This document shows positions 27,700 to 37,345 of a stretch of 64,000 nt of DNA, piece after piece. The stretch lies in contig NZ_PREX01000003.1 in assembly GCF_009935905.1 (NCBI RefSeq), positions 62,001 to 126,000 of the forward strand. The letters run 5' to 3'. This stretch comes from Alkalibacterium sp. MB6 (GTDB taxonomy: Bacteria; Bacillota; Bacilli; Lactobacillales; Carnobacteriaceae_A). The notes below the pieces were generated by a model, which saw only the letters and a program-made list of their open reading frames with translations, was not told where the DNA came from and did not search any database. Every line of letters begins with the position of its first letter. Position 1 is the first letter of the stretch. The position numbers were made by a program, and so were the translations under genes.

Positions 27700-27932
27700 T
27701 TTCAATCTTTTTTCAAAAAAGAGTGCAATTAATTTTGTGTAAGACTTTCGCCCGTTCGTTACTTATTAAATGTAACTAATTGTTTACAGTCACAGTGTTC
27801 ATATTGTATTCGACTCATATTATCTATACAATAGTTTAAACCCTTTCGATGAACTTTTTTTAAATTCTGTTCATATTTCTGTCAAAGGGATCCGTTCATT
27901 CAACTCACACCAGATTACTAAGGAGAGTTCAT
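27700..27932. other. Upstream region of the moxR operon
   Basis: No gene was found. On the plus strand there is an inverted repeat ATTGTAT (27803-27809) / ATACAAT (27826-27832), and AT-rich sequence with no clear -35/-10 pair that I would trust. The moxR start at 27933 has AAGGAG 10 bases upstream. Confidence 0.5.
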
Positions 27933-28898
27933 ATGTCTTTTTCAACCGAATTGAATCAATCTATTCTTAAACTGCATGATTTGATTGATGCGGTCGATCG
28001 CATCGTCATTGGTAAGAAAGAAGTGACCCGCTTAACTATCGTCGCTATGCTGGCTGGCGGTCACGTGTTATTTCAAGATATTCCAGGTGTCGGCAAAACA
28101 TTATTGATTCGTACAATTGCCAAATGTTTGCAAGCTGACTTTTCTCGCATTCAATTCACTCCAGATTTAATTCCTTCTGATATTATTGGCTTCTCTGTTC
28201 CTAATAAAGATGGATCTATTTTTGATTTTCATCGTGGTCCTATTTTTAATCAGTTACTGCTTGCTGATGAAATTAATCGGACGTCTCCTCGCACACAAGC
28301 TGCCATGCTTGAAGCTATGTCTGAAAGGCAAGTTACCCTAGATGGTCGGACGTACCCGTTACCTGAACCCTTTTTTGTATTAGCTACGCAAAATCCAATT
28401 GATTACGAGGGTACTTATCCTCTACCTGAAGCTCAGCTTGACCGCTTCTTATTTCAGTTGTCCTTAGGCTACCCCGCTCACGAGCAAGAAGTGGAGATGC
28501 TTGCAGCTCCGGATCAGCAAAAGACTGTCAGCACATTGCAAGCTATTATGCCTATTGATGAGTTCTTAACATTAAGAGAAGCAGTGGATTCGATTCATGT
28601 CGAACCCAGTTTGCTTCATTATATCGTTTCTCTGGCAACTCTAACCCGTAACCATTCTGCCATAAGGTTAGGTGTCAGCCCAAGAGGAAGCCAACATTGT
28701 TTATTAGCTGCTAAAGCACATGCATTAATTGAAGGACGACATTACGTTAACCCTACTGATATCTTAACCGTGTTAAAACCGGTTTACCGCCACCGACTGC
28801 TTTTTGAGCAATCTCTTTCAGCAGTTGAAATTGATTCCTTTATTGATCAATTAACTGACGAACTGGTTGTTCCTACAAAAAGTGTGAGACGTCGATGA
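27933..28898 (+). CDS. MoxR-family AAA+ ATPase
   Basis: A 321-aa AAA+ protein. Walker A is DIPGVGKT at 49-56, Walker B LLLADEINR near 108-116, sensor 1 FVLATQNP near 148-155, and a C-terminal lid with SPRGSQHCLLAAKAHA. MoxR ATPases are chaperone-like and act with DUF58 (VWA-like) partners to mature or regulate envelope proteins; the client here is unknown. It overlaps the DUF58 gene by 4 bp, and the three-gene operon runs opposite to the flanking ribosomal operons. Confidence 0.92.
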   Translation: MSFSTELNQSILKLHDLIDAVDRIVIGKKEVTRLTIVAMLAGGHVLFQDIPGVGKTLLIRTIAKCLQADFSRIQFTPDLIPSDIIGFSVPNKDGSIFDFHRGPIFNQLLLADEINRTSPRTQAAMLEAMSERQVTLDGRTYPLPEPFFVLATQNPIDYEGTYPLPEAQLDRFLFQLSLGYPAHEQEVEMLAAPDQQKTVSTLQAIMPIDEFLTLREAVDSIHVEPSLLHYIVSLATLTRNHSAIRLGVSPRGSQHCLLAAKAHALIEGRHYVNPTDILTVLKPVYRHRLLFEQSLSAVEIDSFIDQLTDELVVPTKSVRRR

Positions 28899-29920
28899 TT
28901 AAGCACTTTTCAAGGCGTCGTGTAATCCTGTATCTTCTATTGTATACACTCATCATTTTTTATACTCTGACTTTCCCCACAAGAGTTTCCTGGTTTTTGT
29001 TTTATGCTTTCACGTTATTATTGGCTTTGGCGTATATTTCATCACGATCAACCGCAGTGATTAGTCGGGTTACCGCTACATTGTCTCAGACCAACCAGTT
29101 GACTGTTCACATAACACTTAGAAGTAAAAACTGGCTTCCTCTTTTTTGGCCCACTTTGAGCGTAACCTTGTCCAAACAAGGTCACTTGCGTGAGATTAGT
29201 CAGTCTGTTCTGATAAAAAAAGCAGTTCCCTTTTCTTTTCAACCGATTCGATTAGGACGAGGTCATCATCGGGCGATTGATTTATCTATCGAAGCAACAG
29301 GTCTTTTCGGTTTATATTCTCGTTGGTTTACTCAATCACTACCCATAGATGTCGATGTCTACCCTGCTGTAATGACTAAGACCGACCGAGCCAGTTTGAT
29401 GAAGGATCTGTCAACTCTACTGTCTCAATCGACCTATTCTTCTTTACATGAATTTTATGTTAAAGAAATAAGAAACTATCAAAACCGCGACTCACTGAGT
29501 GCCATCGACTGGAAATCCAGTATGAGGCGTGGCCAGTGGATGGTTAAAGATTATGAAAAAGAGGAAGAAGCTCCGTTCGCTGTCATCTTTTACGGCTATC
29601 AAAGTAGCCAGTTCGAAGAGTTACTAAGTGTGGCTTACAATCTTTACCTTGAACTGCATTCCTTAGCTTCTTGTGACTTGCTTCTTTTAGGCAGCTTTAA
29701 AGGCGTCCCTTCATTTGGAACAACGACAGCTAGTTTTTTGCCAGTAGAAGCCGCTTCAGATAAGGAACGATTGTCCATTCTGTTTAATGACCGAGTCCCT
29801 TTAACTAAACGTTTATTCATTATTACTCCAGACAGCCGATTGATACCGACTCATACGATACTGACTTCTCAGTATTTTATTATAGACGAGTCACACCTTA
29901 ACTCTTTGAAAGGAGTCTAA
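28895..29920 (+). CDS. DUF58 domain protein
   Basis: A 341-aa protein with two N-terminal membrane segments (about residues 10-28 and 31-48) and, near residues 190-215, the DUF58 signature region NYQNRDSLSAIDWKSSMRR. DUF58 proteins are standard partners of MoxR ATPases and carry a VWA-like fold; function is not established. It is placed between the ATPase and the transglutaminase-like membrane protein, with 5 bp to the next start. Confidence 0.88.
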   Translation: MIKHFSRRRVILYLLLYTLIIFYTLTFPTRVSWFLFYAFTLLLALAYISSRSTAVISRVTATLSQTNQLTVHITLRSKNWLPLFWPTLSVTLSKQGHLREISQSVLIKKAVPFSFQPIRLGRGHHRAIDLSIEATGLFGLYSRWFTQSLPIDVDVYPAVMTKTDRASLMKDLSTLLSQSTYSSLHEFYVKEIRNYQNRDSLSAIDWKSSMRRGQWMVKDYEKEEEAPFAVIFYGYQSSQFEELLSVAYNLYLELHSLASCDLLLLGSFKGVPSFGTTTASFLPVEAASDKERLSILFNDRVPLTKRLFIITPDSRLIPTHTILTSQYFIIDESHLNSLKGV

Positions 29921-29925
29921 CTGTC

Positions 29926-32382
29926 TTGCAAGTCCAAGCAGCCTCTTATTTAGATCGTTTCCGGGACAGTCTTATTGGACTCGTCCATTCTATTTTACTC
30001 ATGCCTGTCTTTTTATATTTTATGTCCCTCAATCGAGTTGAAGGTGAACGCTATATCTTATTGTTTTTCTTGTTGACTCAAGTGAGTGCTGTTCTTTTTA
30101 GAAAAGGGTGGTTCTATTTTCTTGCACAAGTCATTCATATAGGGCTCTTTTTGTATCAACTTTTTCCACCGGAAGGTGATACTCTCTCTATTGCAGGTTG
30201 GATAAGAGAGTCGTGGACTAATCTCACTTTACAGTGGACTGAATTAATGCAGGCCGATTTGATTGGTGTCCCCTATTTGTTGATTTACTCACTGCTCATA
30301 ACATTAATATCATTACTAACCTATTTAGCTATTCATAAAAAGTTGGCTCTTCCATCTTTTTTAACTGGATTCATTTATTTAATGGTTGTTCATACCTTCT
30401 CGTCACAACCTGTTTTACCCGAAATAGTTCAGGTTGTTGGCTTTGGTTTTTTACTGATTGCTTTAATGAAGCTCAATATTAATGGGTCCTGGGGTAACTT
30501 TTTAAATAGTTTCCTCGTCACATCATTAATAACCGGTACATTAATCTTTTTATCATTCTTAGGCATTAGTCGATTGGAAAGCAGCCAGCAATGGGTAGAG
30601 GCGCAACTCAATCCTTATCAGCGAACCTTGTCGCAAAGTGGTTTTTTTGATTGGATCACTTCCTACTCTACCGGTCTAGGCTACCGAAGAACAGGCTTCA
30701 GTCTGGATGACTCTAGATTAGGTGGGCCTTTACAGCAAGACTTTACTCCCTTATTTAGGGCTTATACTGACGACCCTCAATACTGGAAAGTCATGCACCA
30801 AACGACCTATACTGGCACAGGTTGGGATAATCCTTCCACAGAAAATGAGGTAACCCGAACAGTCTATTCCCCGTATAGTGCGTTATTGAGAGACACAGCT
30901 GATCCTGATTCTTTCAATTTGATGAAGGAATTAGACTCTTTATCCACTGTTCCTGTTTACTGGTATGAACCGATGACTTATATCGCTTATCCCTATGGTT
31001 TTACTGATTTGGAACTGAATGACAACTCGTCGAACTATTCAATGGAATTAAATGATCAAACTGACTTTTTAGATGTAGTAACGCAAGACAGTGAATTATT
31101 TGGTTACCAGGTGTCTTACTCAGAGGAGTTTTTAAACAAGTTTAATAATGAGGCGATGCATGACAGTGATGGTTGGCGTGATAATATGACTGACAATTAT
31201 CATACTGTTAGAAAGGAGTGGGCTGAAAAAAGCAACCTTTCTCAAGAGGAGTTAAATGAGTTAGCCGAAGAAGAGGAAAACATGACTAGGGATGACATAA
31301 TGGCCGAACTGTTTCCTACTCAACTGCAACTACCGGACGACTTACCTGAACGAGTCGTTGACTTAGCTCACAGCATTACCGAAGGCATCGATTCAGAGTA
31401 TGACATGGTTCGTGCCATCGAGACCTATTTGAAAGAAGAAGGTGGCTACCGTTACAGCCTTTTGGAAGTTGAAACCACTCCCCCAGACGGAGATTATGTC
31501 GATCATTTTTTATTTGATTCTATGATTGGCTACTGCAATAATTTTTCAACCGCTATGGTTGTCATGCTTCGAGCAGTAGGTATTCCAGCTCGCTGGGCTA
31601 AAGGATTCACCCCGGGAGATGCTTATGTTGATGAAAATGATCAAACCTACTTCCAAGTTAGCAACGCAAATTCTCATTCTTGGCCGGAAGTGTTTTTCCC
31701 CGGTATGGGTTGGATCCCCTTCGAACCAAGTCCGTCTTTCGAGCAGCCAGTTACTCACCCTACACCCGTTGCTGCTAGTGTTGGTAACGAGTTGTATAGC
31801 GTTGAAGAAGATGATTTTATAGATTTAGAAGAAGTTAATTTAGCTGACGATCAAGAAGCTGATACTGCGGTTGAGGAAGAAGAAGGAGAAGAAAGTGGTC
31901 TAGCCCCTGCTGAAGAAGACTACTCAGATGAAGGTGGTGTTGAGGATTCTGCTCTTGATTCTATAGATTGGACGATTATTTTGGAAGTCTTGATTCTTGT
32001 TGGTTTAATCGTTCTCAGTTTATTCTTACTTCTTCGTCGTCAAAATACCATATATGAACTGATTAAATGGATTATCCAAACGGGTAAATGGTCTTTAGAT
32101 CAAAGTATCCGTTTTATCCTATGGCTCTTTAGCTTCAAATTAGAGCAAGAACCTGGTCATACTCTGGAGGATTACTTGAATCATTGGTATGCTTTTTTAC
32201 CAAAAAATTCAGATACAATGAACCAATTCATTCAACTAGCTAATGATAGCTTTTATGGACCCCTAGGTGGGAAACATCCCATGACACCAGAAGAAGAAGC
32301 TGTCATTTTAGACATGCTTAGGTTATTCATCAGCCTACCCAGTTTGAAAGATATCCATAAAGATGCTTATCCCTTAAGGTAA
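29926..32382 (+). CDS. Membrane transglutaminase-like protein (TgpA-type)
   Basis: An 818-aa protein with about five or six N-terminal membrane helices (to about residue 215), a large extracellular region, a transglutaminase-like domain with C537 (GYCNNFS), H584 (HSWPEVF) and E600 (WIPFEPSP), an acidic linker rich in Glu/Asp (about 630-675), a further membrane helix and a cytoplasmic tail. This layout matches the TgpA/DUF3488-transglutaminase proteins found with MoxR and DUF58. The start is TTG at 29926, supported by AAAGGAG upstream. The catalytic triad looks complete, so a thiol-dependent activity at the outer membrane face is plausible; the substrate is unknown. Confidence 0.88.
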   Translation: MQVQAASYLDRFRDSLIGLVHSILLMPVFLYFMSLNRVEGERYILLFFLLTQVSAVLFRKGWFYFLAQVIHIGLFLYQLFPPEGDTLSIAGWIRESWTNLTLQWTELMQADLIGVPYLLIYSLLITLISLLTYLAIHKKLALPSFLTGFIYLMVVHTFSSQPVLPEIVQVVGFGFLLIALMKLNINGSWGNFLNSFLVTSLITGTLIFLSFLGISRLESSQQWVEAQLNPYQRTLSQSGFFDWITSYSTGLGYRRTGFSLDDSRLGGPLQQDFTPLFRAYTDDPQYWKVMHQTTYTGTGWDNPSTENEVTRTVYSPYSALLRDTADPDSFNLMKELDSLSTVPVYWYEPMTYIAYPYGFTDLELNDNSSNYSMELNDQTDFLDVVTQDSELFGYQVSYSEEFLNKFNNEAMHDSDGWRDNMTDNYHTVRKEWAEKSNLSQEELNELAEEEENMTRDDIMAELFPTQLQLPDDLPERVVDLAHSITEGIDSEYDMVRAIETYLKEEGGYRYSLLEVETTPPDGDYVDHFLFDSMIGYCNNFSTAMVVMLRAVGIPARWAKGFTPGDAYVDENDQTYFQVSNANSHSWPEVFFPGMGWIPFEPSPSFEQPVTHPTPVAASVGNELYSVEEDDFIDLEEVNLADDQEADTAVEEEEGEESGLAPAEEDYSDEGGVEDSALDSIDWTIILEVLILVGLIVLSLFLLLRRQNTIYELIKWIIQTGKWSLDQSIRFILWLFSFKLEQEPGHTLEDYLNHWYAFLPKNSDTMNQFIQLANDSFYGPLGGKHPMTPEEEAVILDMLRLFISLPSLKDIHKDAYPLR

Positions 32383-32391
32383 TATCCCATA

Positions 32392-32429
32392 AAATAAAGA
32401 GTGCCTGGAAATCCAGGCACTCTTTATTT
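32392..32429. terminator. Bidirectional terminator between the moxR operon and tuf
   Basis: AAATAAAGAGTGCCTGG / CCAGGCACTCTTTATTT is a near-perfect long stem with A/T-runs on both sides, serving two convergent units. Confidence 0.93.
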
Positions 32430-32443
32430 CATTTTAAATGAAA

Positions 32444-33628
32444 TTATTTAATGATGTTTGTTACTACTCCAGCACCTACAGTACGGCCACCTTCACGGAT
32501 AGTGAATTTAGTTCCGTCTACAACAGCGATTGGAGCGATTAGTTCAACAGTCATGTTAGTGTTGTCACCAGGCATAACCATTTCAGTTCCTTCTGGAAGA
32601 TCAACAACACCAGTTACGTCAGTTGTACGGAAGTAGAACTGAGGACGGTAGTTAGTGAAGAATGGAGTGTGACGTCCACCCTCTTCTTTTGAAAGAACAT
32701 AAACTTCAGCGTCAAACTTTGTGTGTGGTGTAATTGAACCAGGTTTAGCTAAAACTTGACCACGTTCGATGTCGTCACGTGAAACTCCACGTAGTAAAGC
32801 ACCGATGTTGTCTCCAGCTTCAGCGTAGTCTAGTAATTTACGGAACATTTCAACACCAGTAACGATTGTTTTAGCAGTATCTTTGATACCGATAACTTCA
32901 ACTTCGTCACCAACTTTAACTTGTCCAGTTTCAACACGACCAGTTGCAACCGTTCCACGTCCAGTAATTGAGAATACGTCCTCAACTGGCATTAGGAAAG
33001 GTTTGTCTGTTTCACGAGTTGGAGATGGAATGTAAGTGTCTACAGCTTCCATTAATTCCAAGATTTTGTTTTCGTACTCTTCAACGCCTTCAAGAGCTTT
33101 AAGAGCAGAACCAGCGATTACAGGAATATCGTCACCTGGGAATTCGTATTCGCTTAATAGGTCACGAACTTCCATTTCAACTAATTCTAGTAATTCTTCG
33201 TCGTCTACCATGTCAACTTTGTTCATGAATACTACGAAGTAAGGTACTCCAACTTGACGAGCAAGTAGGATGTGCTCACGAGTTTGTGGCATTGGGCCAT
33301 CAGCAGCAGATACTACTAAGATAGCTCCGTCCATTTGTGCAGCACCAGTGATCATGTTTTTAACATAGTCCGCGTGTCCTGGGCAGTCCACGTGTGCATA
33401 GTGACGTTTGTCTGTTTCGTATTCTACGTGAGATGTAGAAATAGTGATTCCACGTTCTTTCTCTTCAGCTGCACCATCGATTTGGTCATATGCGCGAGCT
33501 TCTGCGAAACCTTTTTTAGCTAATACACTTGTAATAGCAGCAGTTAACGTTGTTTTACCATGGTCAACGTGTCCAAGAGTCCCAACGTTCATGTGTTCTT
33601 TTGAGCGGTCAAATTTTTGTTTTGCCAT
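32444..33628 (-). CDS. tuf: Elongation factor Tu
   Basis: 394 aa. The GTPase domain has GHVDHGKTT (19-27), [17 protein letters not shown] and the switch I segment; domains 2 and 3 follow. It delivers aminoacyl-tRNA to the ribosome. It is the last gene of the str operon but also has its own promoter and a 5' leader, so it can be expressed above rpsL/rpsG/fusA. Confidence 0.99.
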   Translation of the reverse strand: MAKQKFDRSKEHMNVGTLGHVDHGKTTLTAAITSVLAKKGFAEARAYDQIDGAAEEKERGITISTSHVEYETDKRHYAHVDCPGHADYVKNMITGAAQMDGAILVVSAADGPMPQTREHILLARQVGVPYFVVFMNKVDMVDDEELLELVEMEVRDLLSEYEFPGDDIPVIAGSALKALEGVEEYENKILELMEAVDTYIPSPTRETDKPFLMPVEDVFSITGRGTVATGRVETGQVKVGDEVEVIGIKDTAKTIVTGVEMFRKLLDYAEAGDNIGALLRGVSRDDIERGQVLAKPGSITPHTKFDAEVYVLSKEEGGRHTPFFTNYRPQFYFRTTDVTGVVDLPEGTEMVMPGDNTNMTVELIAPIAVVDGTKFTIREGGRTVGAGVVTNIIK

Positions 33629-33669
33629 TTTAACTTGTTCCTCCTTAGTTTTTACGCTTATAATTTATC

Positions 33670-33688
33670 AAAAACGGTACAATACCGT
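33670..33688 (-). other. Small terminator-like hairpin in the tuf leader
   Basis: On the minus strand ACGGTA-TTG-TACCGT followed by TTTT. The six-pair stem is weak for a terminator; it lies just downstream of the tuf promoter. Confidence 0.5.
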
Positions 33689-33707
33689 CTCTGTTCATAC
33701 TCATAAT

Positions 33708-33736
33708 AGTATACCGATACTGCGGTATAAAAGCAA
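33708..33736 (-). promoter_or_regulatory. Sigma-A promoter of tuf
   Basis: On the minus strand TTGCTT (33736-33731), a 17-bp spacer and TATACT (33713-33708), between fusA and tuf. Confidence 0.75.
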
Positions 33737-33756
33737 TCTTAACAGAGAGTCCTTAC

Positions 33757-33797
33757 CACTCTCAAGGCCCTCTTTCTAAAAAGAAAGGCCAAGAGTG
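33757..33797 (-). terminator. Stable hairpin after fusA
   Basis: CACTCTTGGCC and GGCCTTGAGAGTG pair, with a TTTCT/AGAAA inner stem. No T-run follows, so it is more likely a processing or partial termination site than a full terminator. Confidence 0.55.
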
Positions 33798-33820
33798 TGC
33801 ATGGATTGTGATGAGAAAGC

Positions 33821-35911
33821 TTAGTTTTGGTCTCCACCATTTTTCTTGATAATTTCTTCAGCAATACTCTTAGGTACTTGCTGATAATGATCAAATTGCA
33901 TAGTGAAGGTTCCACGTCCTTGAGTTGCAGAACGTAATGCTGTTGCGTAACCGAACATCTCTGATAAAGGAATTGCTCCTTTAACAACGACAGCGTTCGA
34001 ACGCTGTTCAGATCCTTCAATATTTCCGCGACGAGCAGAAATGTGACCCATGATGTCTCCCATATAATCTTCAGGAACGATAATTTCTACACCCATGATA
34101 GGTTCTAGAATTGCCGGACCTGCAGTTTTAGCAGCGTTTCTAAGTGCTAATGACGCAGCGACTTTAAATGCTGTCTCGTTTGAGTCGACATCGTGGTAAG
34201 ATCCATCGTATAGCTTAGCTTTAACGTCCACAAGTGGATAGCCAGCCAATACTCCGTTTACTAATGCAGCTTCAAGACCGGCTTTAACAGAAGGAATGTA
34301 TTCACGTGGAACAGTTCCTCCGACAATTGCGTCTTCAAACTCAAAGCCTGATCCTTCTTCACCTGGAGTAAATTCAATCCATACGTGACCGTATTGACCT
34401 TTACCACCAGATTGACGAACGAATTTACCTTCAGCTTGTACTGATTTAGTGAATGTTTCACGGTAAGATACTTGAGGTGCACCAACGTTAGCTTCTACTT
34501 TAAATTCACGTTTCATACGGTCAACGATGATATCTAAGTGAAGTTCACCCATACCAGCAATAATAACTTCGCCTGTTTCGTGGTCTGTTTCAGCACGGAA
34601 CGTAGGATCTTCTTCAGCTAATTTTTGTAGTGCTAGACCCATTTTATCTTGGTCCGCTTTAGATTTAGGTTCAATAGCAACTTGGATAACTGGCTCTGGA
34701 AATTCCATTGATTCCAAGATAACTGGAGTATCAACAGCACATAATGTGTCACCAGTCGTCGTGTTTTTCAGTCCAACAGCTGCTGCAATATCTCCAGAGA
34801 ATACTTCAGGTATCTCTTGACGAGAGTTAGCGTGCATCTGTAAGATACGTCCAACACGTTCACGGTTATCTTTTGTTGCGTTTAATACATACGATCCAGA
34901 TTCCAACGTACCAGAGTAAACACGGAAGAATGTTAGACGACCAACAAATGGGTCAGTCATAACTTTAAATGCTAAAGCTGCGAATGGTTGATCATCGCCT
35001 GCTTCAACAGTAACTTCTGCACCGTTGTCTCCTTGTTCATGACCAACAATGGCACGAACATCTAGTGGAGATGGCAAGTAGTCTACTACTGCATCGAGAA
35101 GTAATTGTACGCCTTTGTTTTTGAAAGCTGAACCAACTAATACTGGATAGAATTCAACACTTAGAGTCGCTTGACGAATACCAGCTTTTAACTGTTCTTG
35201 AGTGATTTCTTCACCTTCAAGATACTGCATCATTAAATCTTCATCTAATTCAGCAACAGCTTCAACTAGTTTGCCGCGCCATTCTTCAGCTAATTCTACG
35301 TAGTCTGCTGGAATGTCTTCTTCAGTAATTTCTGTTCCCAAATCATTACCGTACATATAGGCTTTCATTTTTACTAAGTCGATGATACCTTCGAAGTTAT
35401 CTTCAGCACCAATTGGCAATTGGATTGGGTGTGCATTAGCATTCAGACGGTCATGCAATGTTTTTGTTGAATAAAGGAAGTCTGCCCCAATTTTATCCAT
35501 TTTATTTACGAATACGACACGAGGTACACCATAAGTCGTCGCTTGACGCCAAACTGTCTCAGTTTGAGGTTCAACACCTGACTGGGCATCCAAAACGGTT
35601 ACCGCACCGTCAAGCACTCGAAGTGAACGTTCAACTTCAACTGTGAAGTCTACGTGTCCAGGAGTATCGATGATGTTTACTCGGTGGTTGTTCCACTGAG
35701 CCGTTGTCGCAGCTGAAGTAATCGTGATTCCACGTTCTTGTTCCTGCTCCATCCAGTCCATTTGTGATGCACCTTCGTGCGTTTCACCAATTTTGTGGAT
35801 ACGGCCAGTATAATAAAGGATACGCTCAGTCGTTGTTGTTTTACCAGCATCAATGTGCGCCATGATTCCAATATTACGGGTTTTTTCTAGAGGAAATTCT
35901 CTTTTGGCCAC
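33821..35911 (-). CDS. fusA: Elongation factor G
   Basis: 696 aa. GTPase motifs AHIDAGKTT (18-26), DTPGHVDF and NKMDKIGA are followed by EF-G domains II-V (for example [10 protein letters not shown] in domain IV). It catalyses translocation. Length and start match the family; it lies between rpsG and tuf. Confidence 0.99.
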   Translation of the reverse strand: MAKREFPLEKTRNIGIMAHIDAGKTTTTERILYYTGRIHKIGETHEGASQMDWMEQEQERGITITSAATTAQWNNHRVNIIDTPGHVDFTVEVERSLRVLDGAVTVLDAQSGVEPQTETVWRQATTYGVPRVVFVNKMDKIGADFLYSTKTLHDRLNANAHPIQLPIGAEDNFEGIIDLVKMKAYMYGNDLGTEITEEDIPADYVELAEEWRGKLVEAVAELDEDLMMQYLEGEEITQEQLKAGIRQATLSVEFYPVLVGSAFKNKGVQLLLDAVVDYLPSPLDVRAIVGHEQGDNGAEVTVEAGDDQPFAALAFKVMTDPFVGRLTFFRVYSGTLESGSYVLNATKDNRERVGRILQMHANSRQEIPEVFSGDIAAAVGLKNTTTGDTLCAVDTPVILESMEFPEPVIQVAIEPKSKADQDKMGLALQKLAEEDPTFRAETDHETGEVIIAGMGELHLDIIVDRMKREFKVEANVGAPQVSYRETFTKSVQAEGKFVRQSGGKGQYGHVWIEFTPGEEGSGFEFEDAIVGGTVPREYIPSVKAGLEAALVNGVLAGYPLVDVKAKLYDGSYHDVDSNETAFKVAASLALRNAAKTAGPAILEPIMGVEIIVPEDYMGDIMGHISARRGNIEGSEQRSNAVVVKGAIPLSEMFGYATALRSATQGRGTFTMQFDHYQQVPKSIAEEIIKKNGGDQN

Positions 35912-35983
35912 TAATCATTACACCTCTCTTTAATAAATTCTATTCATGTTTACATGAATAAGTGTCAAGTTACTGTGAAAAAG

Positions 35984-36019
35984 CAGAGTGTCCAGCTGAA
36001 ACCAGCTGGATAACGTCTG
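35984..36019 (-). other. Intercistronic hairpin between rpsG and fusA
   Basis: CCAGCTG-GTTT-CAGCTGG with an outer CAGA/TCTG pair, followed by CTTTTTC. The short T-run suggests partial termination that would lower fusA relative to rpsL/rpsG. Confidence 0.6.
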
Positions 36020-36025
36020 TTTATC

Positions 36026-36496
36026 TTACCAACGGTAGTGAGCAAACGCTTTGTTCGCTTCTGCCATACGGTGAGTTTCTTCACGTTTACGAACAGCAGC
36101 ACCAGTGTTGTTAGCTGCGTCCATGATTTCTCTTGCCAAACGATCTTCCATAGTGTTTTCACCACGAAGACGTGCGTAGTTTACTAACCAACGTAGAGCA
36201 AGAGTTGTACGACGATCTGGACGTACTTCTACAGGCACTTGGTAGTTGGATCCTCCTACACGGCGAGCTTTAACTTCTAATACAGGCATGATGTTTTTAA
36301 GTGCTTGTTCGTACACTTCCATTGGATCATTTCCTGTTGTTTCTTTAATTTGTTCAAATGCATCATACAAAATTGTAGATGCTTTACCACGTTTTCCATC
36401 AATCATCAAACGGTTGATTAAGCGGGAAACCAATTTAGAATTGTAAATCGGATCTGGCAATACATCGCGTTTTGTTACGGGACCTTTACGAGGCAT
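36026..36496 (-). CDS. rpsG: Small ribosomal subunit protein uS7
   Basis: 156 aa with [19 protein letters not shown] and [20 protein letters not shown]. It nucleates the 30S head and, in E. coli, regulates the str operon. It lies 95 bp after rpsL. Confidence 0.98.
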   Translation of the reverse strand: MPRKGPVTKRDVLPDPIYNSKLVSRLINRLMIDGKRGKASTILYDAFEQIKETTGNDPMEVYEQALKNIMPVLEVKARRVGGSNYQVPVEVRPDRRTTLALRWLVNYARLRGENTMEDRLAREIMDAANNTGAAVRKREETHRMAEANKAFAHYRW

Positions 36497-36591
36497 TCAA
36501 ATTCCTCCTTTCGAATAAAGTATATTTTTAACGTTTAATTTTTTAAAAGTCAATTTGCTCATTAGCTGACCTCAATAAATGAGTCGCTTAA

Positions 36592-37005
36592 TTAAGCTTT
36601 AGGTCTTTTCGTTCCGTATTTAGAACGGCTTTGTTTACGGTCAGTTACTCCAGCAGTGTCAAGTGCACCACGAACGATATGGTAACGTACCCCTGGTAAG
36701 TCTTTTACTCGACCTCCACGAAGTAATACCACACTGTGTTCTTGTAGGTTGTGTCCTTCACCTGGGATATAAGCTGTTACTTCGATCATGTTAGATAAAC
36801 GAACACGAGCGTACTTACGTAAAGCTGAGTTAGGTTTTTTAGGAGTCATTGTTCCTACACGAGTACATACCCCACGTTTTTGTGGAGAGTTTGTAGTAGT
36901 GAAACGACGTTTTTGAGTGTTGTAACCTCTATTCAAAGCTGGTGATTCAGATTTAGTGATTTTTGATTTACGAGGCTTACGGATTAATTGATTCATTGTA
37001 GGCAT
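36592..37005 (-). CDS. rpsL: Small ribosomal subunit protein uS12
   Basis: 137 aa beginning [16 protein letters not shown]. The decoding-centre segments [12 protein letters not shown] (here with [15 protein letters not shown] following) and ...[19 protein letters not shown] include the positions where streptomycin-resistance mutations arise; the Lys residues there look wild-type. The start at 37005 follows GGAAGGAGG; an in-frame ATG further upstream lacks support. Confidence 0.97.
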   Translation of the reverse strand: MPTMNQLIRKPRKSKITKSESPALNRGYNTQKRRFTTTNSPQKRGVCTRVGTMTPKKPNSALRKYARVRLSNMIEVTAYIPGEGHNLQEHSVVLLRGGRVKDLPGVRYHIVRGALDTAGVTDRKQSRSKYGTKRPKA

Positions 37006-37233
37006 TCGGTGTTTCCTCCTTCCGTTTTTTTTCTGAGAATCTAGGTCCACACATCCAGGCGGTTCCTCTTTTGGCGAAAAAGAATAATCGCTATGTATAA
37101 GCGACGCTTTTCGGTTATAGGAGACCTCAATAAGTGGTTATATTCGGCCCTTGCGTGGCAGTCAGAACGACTGTTAACTCTTATGAGCTAGAATAATCTA
37201 GAACAGGAATCTGTACACAAAAGCACCTATAGC
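37006..37233 (-). promoter_or_regulatory. Long structured leader of the str operon
   Basis: About 220 nt separates the promoter at 37234-37262 from rpsL. The leader contains GCGTCGCTTATACATAGCGA (CGCT...AGCG stem) and a GGAACCGCCTGGATGTGTGG segment next to the gene. No gene fits. A ribosomal-protein-responsive leader is plausible but unproven. Confidence 0.5.
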
Positions 37234-37262
37234 ATAGTACCATGTATGGTGGGATGTGTCAA
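37234..37262 (-). promoter_or_regulatory. Sigma-A promoter of the str operon
   Basis: On the minus strand consensus TTGACA (37262-37257), a 17-bp spacer and TACTAT (37239-37234). Confidence 0.85.
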
Positions 37263-37302
37263 CATCTTCAAAAAAAGTTTTTTTATTTTTAAAAGGAATG
37301 TA

Positions 37303-37324
37303 GAAGGCAGTTTTCACTGCCCTC
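37303..37324 (-). terminator. Terminator after rpoC
   Basis: GAGGGCAGT-GAAA-ACTGCCTTC hairpin 22 bp downstream of rpoC. The T-rich sequence (CATTCCTTTT) after it is weak, and a second T-run lies near 37271-37284. Confidence 0.65.
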
Positions 37325-37345
37325 TTTTCCTCTATTACACTTTAT

